Below are positions 11,058-19,648 of a stretch of 64,000 bases of DNA, piece by piece. The stretch is taken from contig JANYHK010000073.1 in the NCBI GenBank assembly GCA_025359105.1, positions 25,373 to 89,372 of the forward strand, written 5' to 3'. How positions within the stretch are numbered: the first letter of the stretch is position 1; every line of letters begins with the position of its first letter. This stretch comes from Myxococcales bacterium. Its GTDB lineage: Bacteria; Myxococcota_A; Polyangia; Polyangiales; Polyangiaceae. Position numbers and translations under genes: made by a program. The notes under the pieces were generated by a model, which saw only the letters and a list, made by a program, of their open reading frames with translations, was not told the DNA's origin and ran no database searches.

Positions 11058-12020
11058 GTGAATCTCCGTCGCCTTCTCCTCGCCGCCGGTGCCCTCGCCG
11101 CCGCCGCGGGCGCGCTCCTCTACCCGGTCGGCAGCGGAGGCGCCGCGCCCGGGCGCGGCGCACGTGGCCCCTCCCTCGATCTGTCGGCGGTGCCCGACGG
11201 CCCTCCGCCGGGCAAGGTCGACCTCCTCTTCATCCACCACTCGTGCGGCGGCCAGTGGCTCGCCGAGCCGGGCGCCGAGGCCGGCGAGCGCGCCTCGTGC
11301 ATCCTCGAACGCCACCCGAACGGCGGCGGCCTCCGCGCGCGCCTCACGGCGAACAGCTACGCCGTGCACGAGGCGTCGTACGGCAGCGTGGTGGGCGAGA
11401 AGACCGATCTGTTCGACTGGCTCCCCAAGCTCAGGGACGACATGCCGAAGGTCCTCGCCGTGGACGAGAACGATAGGCCGCTGCCGCCCGGCCGCACCAA
11501 CCAGGTCGTCGTCTTCAAGTCGTGCTTTCCCAACAGCGATTTCGTCGGTGCCGGCGCGCCACCCGGCGATCCACGCGGACCCGAGCTCACCGTCGCGAAC
11601 GCCCAGGCGACCATGCGCGCAGTCCTCCCCGAGCTGGCGAAGCACCCGGGCGTCCTCTTCGTGTACCTCACGGCCCCGCCCCTCGCGGACGATCCGCCCG
11701 GCCCCGCGTACCGTCACCTCGCGCGCGCCGCCAAGCGCAGGCTCTCCGGCCGGCTCTCGCCCTCCGACGCCGGCGCGCACGCCCGCGCGTTCAACGACTG
11801 GATGAAGTCGCCGAGCGGATGGCTCTCCGGCTACGCGCTCACCAACGTCGTCGTCTTCGATCTGTTCGATCTTCTCACGGGCGAGGGCGCCGCCAACGTC
11901 GCGGCGTACCCGTCTGCGGGGCAGGACAGCCACCCCGCGAGCTCGGGCAACCAGCGGGCGACCGACGCCTTCGTTCCGTTCTTGAACCGCGCCGTGCATC
12001 GGCACAGCCAGGTCCACTGA
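11058..12020 (+). CDS. Secreted SGNH-hydrolase-like protein
   Basis: 320 residues from GTG 11058. Residues 1-29 look like a Sec signal peptide (MNLRRLLLAAGALAAAAGALL then SGGAA). LLFIHHSCGGQWL near residue 56, FKSCFPNSD near 155 and DSHPASSGNQ near 295 match the layout of SGNH/GDSL-like proteins: an early Ser block, a central Asn block and a late Asp-x-His block. The first block has SCGG rather than GDS, so catalytic competence is uncertain. It is the last gene of the ligase/ACP operon (16 bp gap) and probably acts outside the cytoplasm, possibly deacylating or acylating the exopolysaccharide. Family assignment is tentative. Confidence 0.7.
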   Translation: MNLRRLLLAAGALAAAAGALLYPVGSGGAAPGRGARGPSLDLSAVPDGPPPGKVDLLFIHHSCGGQWLAEPGAEAGERASCILERHPNGGGLRARLTANSYAVHEASYGSVVGEKTDLFDWLPKLRDDMPKVLAVDENDRPLPPGRTNQVVVFKSCFPNSDFVGAGAPPGDPRGPELTVANAQATMRAVLPELAKHPGVLFVYLTAPPLADDPPGPAYRHLARAAKRRLSGRLSPSDAGAHARAFNDWMKSPSGWLSGYALTNVVVFDLFDLLTGEGAANVAAYPSAGQDSHPASSGNQRATDAFVPFLNRAVHRHSQVH

Positions 12021-12087
12021 CCGGGGTACCCGCGCCACATGACGCGGCGCGCCAAGTCGCGGTACATTCGTCCAGTCCGCGGAGTGA

Positions 12088-12119
12088 TCCCCGGGCCTCG
12101 TCCGCTGCCTGACCGGGGA
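12088..12119. repeat. Inverted repeat, 7-bp arms, 18-bp loop
   Basis: TCCCCGG at 12088-12094 pairs exactly with CCGGGGA at 12113-12119. It lies 68 bp after the SGNH-like gene stop and 314 bp before the next start. It could be a weak transcription terminator for the upstream operon, although no T-run follows, or a leader structure. Confidence 0.4.
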
Positions 12120-12218
12120 CCGCTAAGTTCGGCCTAAGTCACCGTGGCATCGCCCATTTCCGCGGGCAATTTCAGCGTCTTGCGGGCGCCAGACAGGGGC
12201 AACTTTTTCCGGCGTCGA

Positions 12219-12232
12219 AACCCCGAGGGGTT
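12219..12232. promoter_or_regulatory. Perfect 6-2-6 palindrome (candidate operator 1)
   Basis: AACCCC-GA-GGGGTT, a perfect dyad 202 bp upstream of the sugar-phosphate transferase ATG. A second perfect 6-2-6 dyad of different sequence has its centre exactly 30 bp further on, about three helical turns. A role as operator is inference. Confidence 0.4.
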
Positions 12233-12248
12233 CCGCATGGTTGCGCTG

Positions 12249-12262
12249 ATCTGTCCACAGAT
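12249..12262. promoter_or_regulatory. Perfect 6-2-6 palindrome (candidate operator 2)
   Basis: ATCTGT-CC-ACAGAT, a perfect dyad in the lower-GC part of the leader, 172 bp upstream of the sugar-phosphate transferase ATG. The arms have the form expected for a dimeric helix-turn-helix regulator site. No regulator of known specificity is adjacent. Confidence 0.4.
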
Positions 12263-12433
12263 GTCGAAATGTGGGTTGCGCGCCCTCATAGGCTCGGTCA
12301 GAAAAGGTCCCTTACCTCATCCTCACCTTGAGCCCAGACCAGTCGCCCCGGGGGGAGTGCCGGGACGACGCGCGCGTGGGCCGCCGACCGGCACCTTCCG
12401 CGCTCCCAACTCGTCGGCGATGACGGTACGGCC

Positions 12434-13819
12434 ATGAACACACCCCGCTTGAACAACCTGGCACCGGGCCTGACCTCCAAGGTCCACTTGGCCGGCGACT
12501 GCACGACGCTCGCGGTCGCCGCGGTGCTCGCGAGCGCCGGGACGTGGTCGGAGCCGCTCCTCGTCGCCTCCGCGGCGATCGTGGGCTGGGTGCTCGCGGC
12601 GCGTGTCCTGCGTCAGTACGACATCTGGCACAAGCAAGGCCTCGTCGGCGAGCTGGCGCTCACGACCGTGCTGGTCATCGGAACGGTGATCGAGCTGTTC
12701 CTCCTGCGCCTGGCAGTTCCCGCGCGCACGATGCCCAACCTCTCCCTCGGGCAGTACGTCGACGTGGCTCTGCCCGCGATGCTCCTCCTGCGCCTGTTCG
12801 TCGTATCGGTCCGCTCTCTCGGCGAGCAGTCCCAGAAGGACGTACTGGTCGTGGGCGCCGGCGCACTCGGTCGCGTGACCGGCGAGGATCTCCGCGCGAA
12901 CCGCGCGCAGCCGAGCAACCTCGTCGGCTACCTCCGCTTCCGCGAGGACGCGACCGTCCCCCGCATCCCCGCACCGCTGCTCGGCGACGTTGACGCCCTC
13001 GAGTCGGTCCTGAAGGATCACCCGGTGAGCGAGGTCTACATCGCCGGCAACATGGTGAAGAACGCGGAGACGATGCAGGGCGTCATCCGTGTCTGCGAGA
13101 AGCTCGGCGTGCCCTTTGCCCTCCCCGCCGCCGGCTTCCGCTTCGGCCGAGCCCGCGCAGTCGACGCGAAGGCGATCTCCGACGGCTACATCCACTACCA
13201 GTCCGTCGAGCCGAAGCCGGTGCAGACCGCCCTGAAGCGCGCGTTCGACGTCCTGCTGTCGGCGATCGCGCTCTGGCTCCTGTCGCCGCTCCTCATCGGT
13301 GCTGCGCTCGCCGTGAAGCTGACGTCGAAGGGCCCCATCCTGTTCAAGCAGCCGCGCGTCGGCATGCATGGCCGCCCGTTCAACATGCTGAAGTTCCGGT
13401 CGATGGTCGTGAACGCAGAGGAGCTCAAGGAAAAGCTCCTGGCGCAGAACGAGCAGGCCGGTCCGGTCTTCAAGATGAAATCAGACCCGCGCGTCACCCG
13501 CGTCGGCCGCTTCATCCGCAGGTATTCGATCGACGAGCTGCCTCAGCTGGTCAACATCCTCCGCGGCGAGATGAGCATCGTCGGACCGCGCCCGCCGGTC
13601 CCCAAGGAGGTCGCGCAGTACGAGGCGTGGCAGCGGCGGCGCCTCAGTGTGCGTCCTGGCCTCACCTGCGTCTGGCAGGTCAGCGGGCGCAACGAGATCA
13701 GCTTCGAGCAGTGGATGTACCTGGACATGCAGTACATCGACAACTGGAGCCTGGGGCAGGACTTCGGCCTCATCCTGAAGACCGTGCCCGTCGTCCTGAC
13801 CGGCCGCGGCGCCTCCTGA
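12434..13819 (+). CDS. Polyprenyl-phosphate glycosyl-1-phosphate transferase (EPS initiation)
   Basis: 461 residues. The N-terminal half has four or five membrane helices and a Rossmann-like segment (VLVVGAGALGR near residue 140). A further membrane helix near 270 leads into the bacterial sugar-transferase domain: FKQPRVGMHGRPFNMLKFRSM, SIDELPQLVNIL, GEMSIVGPRPP, RPGLTCVWQVSGRN. This is the WbaP/WcaJ-type architecture that moves hexose-1-phosphate from a nucleotide sugar to undecaprenyl phosphate, the first step of Wzx/Wzy polysaccharide assembly. It opens the EPS locus behind a 413-bp leader and is followed by a response regulator and two acyltransferases on the same strand. Confidence 0.95.
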   Translation: MNTPRLNNLAPGLTSKVHLAGDCTTLAVAAVLASAGTWSEPLLVASAAIVGWVLAARVLRQYDIWHKQGLVGELALTTVLVIGTVIELFLLRLAVPARTMPNLSLGQYVDVALPAMLLLRLFVVSVRSLGEQSQKDVLVVGAGALGRVTGEDLRANRAQPSNLVGYLRFREDATVPRIPAPLLGDVDALESVLKDHPVSEVYIAGNMVKNAETMQGVIRVCEKLGVPFALPAAGFRFGRARAVDAKAISDGYIHYQSVEPKPVQTALKRAFDVLLSAIALWLLSPLLIGAALAVKLTSKGPILFKQPRVGMHGRPFNMLKFRSMVVNAEELKEKLLAQNEQAGPVFKMKSDPRVTRVGRFIRRYSIDELPQLVNILRGEMSIVGPRPPVPKEVAQYEAWQRRRLSVRPGLTCVWQVSGRNEISFEQWMYLDMQYIDNWSLGQDFGLILKTVPVVLTGRGAS

Positions 13820-13891
13820 CGCGTGCGCGCCGCCGTGTCATCCGTTTGGGGCGGTGACTTTCGGGAGCGGCGGATACACTCTACATGGACG

Positions 13892-14320
13892 ATGGGGTCC
13901 GCCCGCCGCTCGAGCACCAAGCTCAAAGCCGCTTCCGCGAAGAAGCGAATTCTCGTGGTCGAGGATGAGCCGACGCTCCGGCAAACCGTTAAGAGCCACC
14001 TGGTTCGGCGCGGCTTCGAGGTCGACGCCGTGAGCGACTCCCACGCCGCTATCGAAGCGCTCAAGGGCAAGCAACCGGACCTGCTATTCCTCGACCTGCA
14101 TTTGCCGCGCGAGTCGGGGTATGAGGTCTGCGAGATGGTGCGCAACGAGCTGCATCTGAAGGAGCTTCCGATCGTCATGATGGGAGAGACGACCTCACCC
14201 GAGGCGCGGGCGTTCGCCGAAGAGGCCGGCGCCGACCAGTACCTCAGCAAGCCGTTCACGCTGCGTCAGCTCGACGCGCTCGTCGACCTCCTGCTCCGAG
14301 CCGAGGCACGAAAGGCCTGA
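13892..14320 (+). CDS. Single-domain response regulator (CheY-like)
   Basis: 142 residues from ATG 13892: a basic lead of about 17 residues then one receiver domain and no output domain. Acidic pocket VVEDEP, phospho-acceptor Asp in LLFLDLHLPR, and conserved Lys in YLSKPF are present; the switch Thr/Ser position reads MGETTS. It lies between the EPS-initiating enzyme (72 bp upstream) and an acyltransferase whose ATG overlaps its stop by 1 bp, so it is probably co-transcribed with EPS genes and may tune polymer synthesis. No partner kinase is adjacent. Confidence 0.92.
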   Translation: MGSARRSSTKLKAASAKKRILVVEDEPTLRQTVKSHLVRRGFEVDAVSDSHAAIEALKGKQPDLLFLDLHLPRESGYEVCEMVRNELHLKELPIVMMGETTSPEARAFAEEAGADQYLSKPFTLRQLDALVDLLLRAEARKA

Positions 14321-14832
14321 TGCTCGCGCGCTTTCGGCTCCGCAGGTGCGCCTACGTCGGCGACGCCCCGCGCGTGCTGGGGCGCGTCTGGATCCACGGG
14401 CTGGGCGTGATCCGGCTCGGCGATCGCGTGGTGCTCGACGCCCGCCTGGCGCCGATCGAGCTACACGCGAGCAGGCCCACCTCCGAGATCGTCATCGGGG
14501 ACGACGTGGTCATCGGCGGCGGCAGCTCGATCGAGGCAGAGGAGTCCGTGCGCATCGGCGACCGCGTCCGCCTCGGCGGCTTCTGCCGGCTCATGGACGC
14601 ACATTTTCACTCTGCGACCGGGGATCGGAGCAAGCGCCCCGCGCCGGCCCCGCTGGTGGTCGAAGACGACGTCGAGATGGGCGCCCGATCGATCCTGCTC
14701 GCGGGGGCACACGTGGAGCATCACGTGCAGATCTGTGCCGGGACGGTGGTCACCCGCCGCGTCAGGGCGCACAGCACCGTGCGCGGCGTGCCGTGCCAGG
14801 TCGTGGACACCGGCGCGCGGGGGGCGCGATGA
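14320..14832 (+). CDS. Left-handed beta-helix acyltransferase 1
   Basis: 170 residues dominated by hexapeptide repeats (IVIGDDVVIGGGSSIEAEESVRIGDRVRLGG, then LVVEDDVEMGARSILLAGAHVEHHV). A His in DAHFHS near residue 95 sits where WbbJ/LacA-type acetyltransferases keep their catalytic His. It likely moves an acetyl or similar acyl group from CoA to a sugar of the EPS repeat unit in the cytoplasm. The start overlaps the response regulator stop and the end overlaps the next acyltransferase by 4 bp. Confidence 0.88.
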   Translation: MLARFRLRRCAYVGDAPRVLGRVWIHGLGVIRLGDRVVLDARLAPIELHASRPTSEIVIGDDVVIGGGSSIEAEESVRIGDRVRLGGFCRLMDAHFHSATGDRSKRPAPAPLVVEDDVEMGARSILLAGAHVEHHVQICAGTVVTRRVRAHSTVRGVPCQVVDTGARGAR

Positions 14833-15434
14833 CGGACGGGACGAAGGGGGACGCCTTCGTCGACCGGACGTGGTCGCTCCTCACGGACGCCGCGGCCCGA
14901 CCGCGGAGCGTCCGCCACCTGGTGAACGGCACCGTCGCGCTCGCCCGGGCGCATGCCCTGTTCCGCGGTTGCGAGCGGGGCCGACGGGTTCGCGCCTACG
15001 GGCCCGTCCACGTCGTGGCGGACGGGCGCATCGTTCTCAGCGACTTCGTGTTCTTCCTGAACGGGATGATCCCGTCGGAGATCGTCTGTCACCGCGGCGC
15101 CGAGCTCGTGATCGGCGAGCGAACTGGATTCAACTACGGCGTGTCGATCGAGGCGCGCCAGCGCGTGACCATCGGCAACCGCTGCCTCTTCGGGGCGATG
15201 GTCCGCATCGGCGACTCGGTCCGCGGTGCCACGGCGCCGGTCACCCTCGGCAACGACGTGTGGATCGCGCACGGCGCGATCATCGAGGCCGGGGTGACGA
15301 TCGGCGACGGATCGGTGGTCTCGGCGGGCAGCGTGGTCGTGAGCGACGTGCCGGCGGGGCGCATGGCGATCGGCAACCCGGCGCGCCCCGTTCCCCTCGA
15401 CGTTCGCCGCAGCGCCCGGCACGAGACAGGTTGA
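14829..15434 (+). CDS. Left-handed beta-helix acyltransferase 2
   Basis: 201 residues from ATG 14829, which overlaps the preceding stop (ATGA). The C-terminal two thirds is hexapeptide repeats: AELVIGERTGFNYGVSIEA, VTIGNRCLFGAMVRIGD, VTLGNDVWIAHGAIIEAGVTIGDG, ending MAIGNPARPVPLD, the usual CysE/LacA/WbbJ tail. The two acyltransferases are clearly different and probably modify different positions or use different acyl donors. Convergent with the methyltransferase gene 7 bp downstream. Confidence 0.9.
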   Translation: MTDGTKGDAFVDRTWSLLTDAAARPRSVRHLVNGTVALARAHALFRGCERGRRVRAYGPVHVVADGRIVLSDFVFFLNGMIPSEIVCHRGAELVIGERTGFNYGVSIEARQRVTIGNRCLFGAMVRIGDSVRGATAPVTLGNDVWIAHGAIIEAGVTIGDGSVVSAGSVVVSDVPAGRMAIGNPARPVPLDVRRSARHETG

Positions 15435-15441
15435 GCGTCCT

Positions 15442-16188
15442 TCAGACCGCTTCGTAGGCGTGCCAGAACGGTGTCGACTTGAGCGGACGCAGGTGCGGCG
15501 ACGCGTCGAGCTGCTTGACCGTCTCGCCGTGGGGTTTGCGGTAGATGAGCGCGACCTTGCGCGGGTGCGCAGCGATCGATTTCTCGATGTGCGTGATCGC
15601 GTGCGTCGCGATCGAATGCGGGAACGGGTTGTTCAAGAAGAACAGCGACGGACGAGGCGGGAGGGCGTGGGCCATGAAGTCGTCGCAGACCCACTCGACG
15701 CGGAGCGAGCGTCCGGTGGAGCGCTCGTATTTCTCGACGTTCTTCTTCCCGGCCTCGACGAGCTCCGGAGAGAACTCGATGCCGAGCAGCTCGCGGAACG
15801 GGTACTCGCTCGCCAGCATCAAGGCGAGCCCCTTCCCTGCCCCGACGTCGACGAATCCGTAGTCGCCGAGGCGGAGCGGGAGCGCGCGCATCATCTCTGC
15901 GAAGAAATCGGGGTTGATCGGACCGTAGAGCCAGTCGCCGAAGCGCGGGTCCAGCCCGGCGACCTGGAGATCGGCGAGCTGGGCGCGCTCGAAGGTGTCG
16001 GTGCCGTGCTTGCGATCGAACGCGCGCGTCCGGTAGTCCGTGTACTTGCCCATCCACCCTTCGAGGTGGCCCACCGCGCGCTGCCCGAGGCGCGACCCGC
16101 CGGCGAGCTTGCGGGCGACGGAGAGAGCCCCTCCGAAGTGAGTCGTCGAATGGGCGAAGCCGCGCGCCTTGCGAAGGAACTTTTCCAT
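15442..16188 (-). CDS. Class I SAM-dependent methyltransferase
   Basis: 248 residues from ATG 16188 (an ATG at 16206 is also in frame). Motif I reads FVDVGAGKGLALMLAS near residue 120, with acidic post-I GIEFSPELV and FFLNNPFPHS near motif IV. It is soluble. It is the last gene of a minus-strand run of GT4, GT2 and N-acyltransferase genes, 43 bp after the latter, so O- or N-methylation of a sugar in the repeat unit is the simplest reading. Substrate not identifiable. Confidence 0.85.
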   Translation of the reverse strand: MEKFLRKARGFAHSTTHFGGALSVARKLAGGSRLGQRAVGHLEGWMGKYTDYRTRAFDRKHGTDTFERAQLADLQVAGLDPRFGDWLYGPINPDFFAEMMRALPLRLGDYGFVDVGAGKGLALMLASEYPFRELLGIEFSPELVEAGKKNVEKYERSTGRSLRVEWVCDDFMAHALPPRPSLFFLNNPFPHSIATHAITHIEKSIAAHPRKVALIYRKPHGETVKQLDASPHLRPLKSTPFWHAYEAV

Positions 16189-16249
16189 GGCCGAATAGAG
16201 AATCATCGCACGGCCGCTGGGCCGAGGCCACGCGATCTCGCGGGCGGCG

Positions 16250-17428
16250 TCAGGTACGCGTGCCGCGGCGGCGACCCAGCAGATACCGCGCGTTGCGACC
16301 GAGGCGAGCGGTGGCCTCGGGGACGACCGCTTCGATGAACCACCGCGCCCCTTTGCCTCGCAGGCCCGGCGCGTACTCGACGCCTTCGCGGTAGACGGTG
16401 CGCTCGGGTCGCCAGCGCAGCTTCGATTCGTCGGTGCCGGCCGACAGGTGCACGACCTTGAAGCCCTCCTCGAACGCGTACCGGATGGCCTCGGCCACCG
16501 TCGTCGTCATGACGCTGTAGCGCGACCAGGTCGGGTCGTAGCCCGAAAAGTACAGGTAGAGAACGTGGCCGAGCGCGAAACCGACGCGCGAGGCCACGAC
16601 CGCTCCTCCGATCCGGAGCTGAAAGACGCGAACGGCGTCGCGCGCGCCGAGGCGCGTGCATACGTCGAGGAAGAAGCTGCGCGACGCCGTGTCGCGGAAC
16701 ACGTCCTCGTGGTGAAGCAGGCCGTCGGCCTTCGCGCGCATGTGGTGCAGCTCCAGGAATCGCTGGAGGGCGGAGGCGAGCGGCGCCGGCTCACGAGCGA
16801 CGTCGAGCTCGAAGTCGTGCCCGTCGCGCTTGAGCGAGTTGTAACACTTGCGCAGCGACTCCTTGAGGTTGCGGGGGCGGCTCGCGCGGAAGGTCTCCCA
16901 GGTTCCGTCGAGGCGCAGCCAGTGTGCCGCGGCCTCACGGGGCAGCTCCGCGCCAGGCGCGGCGAGGACGGCGCGCAGGCCGTCGCTCCCGTCGCGGAGC
17001 CCTTGCCAGCGGATCCAGTCCCAGTCCCTCCGGTTGGCGGCCAGGTGCGCGGCGAGCGCGGCGTAGACGTCGGCCTCCCAGGCAGGGTCGACGAGCGCGC
17101 CGCGGAGCTCGGTCACGTTGGGATCCGCCCCCACGAACTCGAGGCTACGCATGAGCGAGATGCCGACGCCGGGACGGCGGACGAGGATGAGCGGCGCGAC
17201 ACCTACGAGCTGGCCAGAGGCGCTACGAAACGCGCGGAAGTAGAGCGCGTCGCGCACGGTGACGTGGTCTTCGTGAAACCAGCGCCACCACGCGTCGTTC
17301 CACTCCCACGTGCGGAAAGGCAGGCCCTCGCCGTGCGCGGCCGCGAGCGCCCGCCACTCGCGCTCGAGCGCCGCGAGCTCATGGGCAGTCTCGATCCGCT
17401 CGATCACGAGCGGGCGCGTCAGAGCCAC
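16250..17428 (-). CDS. FemAB/CelD-like GNAT-fold acyltransferase
   Basis: 392 residues from GTG 17428 (GTG 17407 is an alternative). It has a GNAT pair architecture: the N-domain covers about 1-150 (FRTWEWNDAWWRWF, the CelD/BcsL-type start) and the C-domain contains LKESLRKCYNSLKRDG and VVHLSAGTDESKLRWRPE, characteristic of the Acetyltransf_6 (CelD) family in cellulose and EPS loci. It probably transfers an acyl or aminoacyl group to a sugar amine. It overlaps the GT2 stop by about 10 bp, so the pair is translationally linked. The frame remains open upstream inside the GT2 gene, but that part is not family-like. Confidence 0.85.
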   Translation of the reverse strand: MALTRPLVIERIETAHELAALEREWRALAAAHGEGLPFRTWEWNDAWWRWFHEDHVTVRDALYFRAFRSASGQLVGVAPLILVRRPGVGISLMRSLEFVGADPNVTELRGALVDPAWEADVYAALAAHLAANRRDWDWIRWQGLRDGSDGLRAVLAAPGAELPREAAAHWLRLDGTWETFRASRPRNLKESLRKCYNSLKRDGHDFELDVAREPAPLASALQRFLELHHMRAKADGLLHHEDVFRDTASRSFFLDVCTRLGARDAVRVFQLRIGGAVVASRVGFALGHVLYLYFSGYDPTWSRYSVMTTTVAEAIRYAFEEGFKVVHLSAGTDESKLRWRPERTVYREGVEYAPGLRGKGARWFIEAVVPEATARLGRNARYLLGRRRGTRT

Positions 17429-18258
17429 CGCAGCACCGCTCTGCCTATCACCTTGAGCGCGAGCAGCTCGGCCGCGCCGCGCGAGGCGCGGTAGTTCCGA
17501 TAGATGCGCTCGTACGCGAGAGGAACGCGACCGTCGGCCATCGCGGCGTTCATGAGCGACGGGGCCCCCGTCCGGTACTGGACCACCGGACGGTCGAGGA
17601 ACGCGCACCCGAAGGCGCGGATCGCGCGGATGTAGAACTCGAGATCCTCGACGACGCGCAGCTCCTCGTCGTAGCCGCCGAGCGCGACGACGTGCTCGCG
17701 ACGGATGAGGCACGCGGAGTTCACGAACAACGTCGTACCGGCGAAGAGCTGGTTGGCGACGACGAGCTTGGAGGAGCCGAGGCGCTCGTAGACGCGCGCG
17801 CTCCGGGCGGCGTGGGCGAAACCCCGCCGCTCACGCGCTACCGCGACGGGATCGTCGCCGAACGGTTCGACGCGACCGTAGACCACGCCTACGCGCGGAC
17901 GGCTCGCGAACCTCGCGACGATGTCGCGGTAGGCCCCAGGAGCGACCCGATCGTCGTCGTCGAGAAAGTGTACGAACCTGCCGCGCGCCAGGGAGACCCC
18001 GTCGTTCCGCACGCGGGAAGGATTGCCCCCGGTCGGCTCGTCGCGGTGGCGGTAGACGACGCGTGCATCGCCGATGCCCTCGACGGGCGCGCGCGCCGAG
18101 CCCTCCGGGCTGTCGTCGACCACACGCACCTCGACGGTCACACCTTCCTGGGCGAGCGCGCTCTCCACGGCTTCGACCACCAGAGCGGGACGGCGGAACG
18201 TCGGAATCACCACCGAGATGTCCGGCGTGAGGGTGTGCGGCTCCATCGCAGGCGTCAT
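17419..18258 (-). CDS. Glycosyltransferase family 2
   Basis: 279 residues, a GT-A fold enzyme. ISVVIPTFRRPALVVEAV (about 13-30), RVVDDSPEG, SRVRNDGVSLARG and HFLDDDD (about 93-99, the nucleotide-sugar/metal motif) are present. There is no membrane segment apart from a hydrophobic C-terminus. It would add one sugar to the lipid-linked repeat unit at the cytoplasmic face. It overlaps the upstream GT4 gene by 4 bp. Confidence 0.93.
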   Translation of the reverse strand: MTPAMEPHTLTPDISVVIPTFRRPALVVEAVESALAQEGVTVEVRVVDDSPEGSARAPVEGIGDARVVYRHRDEPTGGNPSRVRNDGVSLARGRFVHFLDDDDRVAPGAYRDIVARFASRPRVGVVYGRVEPFGDDPVAVARERRGFAHAARSARVYERLGSSKLVVANQLFAGTTLFVNSACLIRREHVVALGGYDEELRVVEDLEFYIRAIRAFGCAFLDRPVVQYRTGAPSLMNAAMADGRVPLAYERIYRNYRASRGAAELLALKVIGRAVLRWL

Positions 18259-19505
18259 CGAAGGCCACGAACGCGCGCGGCCAGGAGCTCGCGCAGGAAC
18301 GTCTCCAGTCGCATCGACGCCGCCGTCCAGGAGTACCGCTCCTCGACGAGGGCGCGCCCGCGGGCCCCCATCTCGACGCCGAGCGCGGGCGTGTCGAGGA
18401 CCCGGCCGAGCGCCGCCGCCAGCGTAGCGGGATCGTCCGCGATGAGGATGTCGCGTCCCGGCTGCGCGTCGATGCCTTCGGCGCCGAGCGACGTCGAGAC
18501 GACCGGACGCGCCATGGCCATGGCCTCGAGGATCTTGAACCGCGTCCCGCCGCCGATCCGCAGCGGCACGATCGTGACGGCGGCGCTCGACAGGTGCGGG
18601 CGCAGGTCATCCACGCGCCCCGTGACCTCGACGCGCGGGCTGCGGAACGCGAGGACCTCCGGCGTGGGGTGCTGCCCGACGATCTTGAGCCGCGCCTCCG
18701 GATGGCTCCGCTCGACGAGCGGCCATACGTCGCGGAGCAGGTAGCGGAGGCCGTCCACGTTCGGGAAGTAGTTGATGGCGCCGAAGAACATGACGGTGCG
18801 TCCGTCGGAACCGGGGAGCCCGGGATCGGGCCGGAAATGCTCGAGGTCCACCGCGTTCGGCACGACCGTCGAGCGGAGGCCCGGCACCAGGGTCTTCGCG
18901 CGCGCTTCGTCGACGTCCGAGCAGAAGGTCACGCCGTCGAACCGGCGGTACGCGCCAAGCTCCTCGCGCCGGATCTTCGGCCAGTTGGCGAGGTTGTGCA
19001 CACGCCGTGCGAGGCCCTGCTCGGCGCTGGCCTGCTGACGGGCGAGATCGAACTCGATGTTGTGCTCGTCGAGCACGCGCAGCGGCGGCCGCTCCCCCGG
19101 CGGCGCCTTCGTGAGGCGCTGGCCGACGAGGAACGGGAGCTCCACGTTCACGACGTCGATCACGTTCGCCGACAGCACACGATCGAGCGCGCGACGGAGA
19201 TCGGGCAGATCGAACGAGCGCGCCTCGAAGCTGCGCCGCGACAGGAGCGAGCGGAGCTGCATGACACGCTTGGCGCTCCCCTGCCACGGGCGCGCAGGTA
19301 CGAGCACGACCTCACGGCAGTACTCGTTCATGGCCTGCGCGGCCTCCGCGGCGTCGAGATCGGGCGTGATGAGCGACACTCCGAAGACGTCGTGGCGCTT
19401 GGCGAGGGCCGCCATCACCCCTTGAATCCGCCGCTGCGCGCCGAACGTCGGCGGGCTCGGGGGAAACTGCGAGAGGAAGAGGAGGCGGAGCCTGTCGTTG
19501 GCCAT
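18255..19505 (-). CDS. Glycosyltransferase family 4 (group 1)
   Basis: 416 residues, GT-B fold. The N-terminal LLFLSQFPPSPPTFGAQRR is the substrate-side glycine/alanine loop; the C-terminal nucleotide-sugar site reads IGGGTRFKILEAMAMARPVVST with GAEGI after it. The start and spacing resemble the TIGR03087-type EPS/PEP-CTERM-associated sugar transferases. First gene of the minus-strand GT4-GT2-acyltransferase-methyltransferase run, divergent from a beta-helix lipoprotein across 143 bp. Confidence 0.93.
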   Translation of the reverse strand: MANDRLRLLFLSQFPPSPPTFGAQRRIQGVMAALAKRHDVFGVSLITPDLDAAEAAQAMNEYCREVVLVPARPWQGSAKRVMQLRSLLSRRSFEARSFDLPDLRRALDRVLSANVIDVVNVELPFLVGQRLTKAPPGERPPLRVLDEHNIEFDLARQQASAEQGLARRVHNLANWPKIRREELGAYRRFDGVTFCSDVDEARAKTLVPGLRSTVVPNAVDLEHFRPDPGLPGSDGRTVMFFGAINYFPNVDGLRYLLRDVWPLVERSHPEARLKIVGQHPTPEVLAFRSPRVEVTGRVDDLRPHLSSAAVTIVPLRIGGGTRFKILEAMAMARPVVSTSLGAEGIDAQPGRDILIADDPATLAAALGRVLDTPALGVEMGARGRALVEERYSWTAASMRLETFLRELLAARVRGLR

Positions 19506-19648
19506 GGGCAGCGCGGGCGCGAAGCGAGCGGGTGAGTCAGGGAGGACGCGCCGTTATTGCATGACGCCGTCGCTCCTGTCGAGCCGCGGCGCCGCACGCG
19601 TGGCGTGATAGACTTTCCGGCTTGAAGCGCACGAGGGGAGCCAGGATC

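Larger units (their letters stand above)
12021..12433. promoter_or_regulatory. 413-bp non-coding leader upstream of the EPS locus
   Basis: This is the only gap above 300 bp in the window. It separates the ACP operon from the initiating sugar-phosphate transferase. Base composition falls between about 12150 and 12310 compared with the flanks, as expected for a promoter region. It holds three inverted repeats listed separately. No convincing sigma-54 or sigma-70 box pair and no gene could be supported; the small open frames across it lack codon bias and homology features. Confidence 0.6.

Noticed and set aside
12141..12160. Possible sigma-54 promoter (GTGGCATCGCCCATTTCC)
   Set aside because: The -24 half is acceptable but the -12 half lacks the essential GC; spacing alone is not enough.
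12144..12437. Small open frame (97 codons) in the EPS leader
   Set aside because: No recognisable fold, atypical composition, and it runs into the start of the next gene; treated as non-coding.
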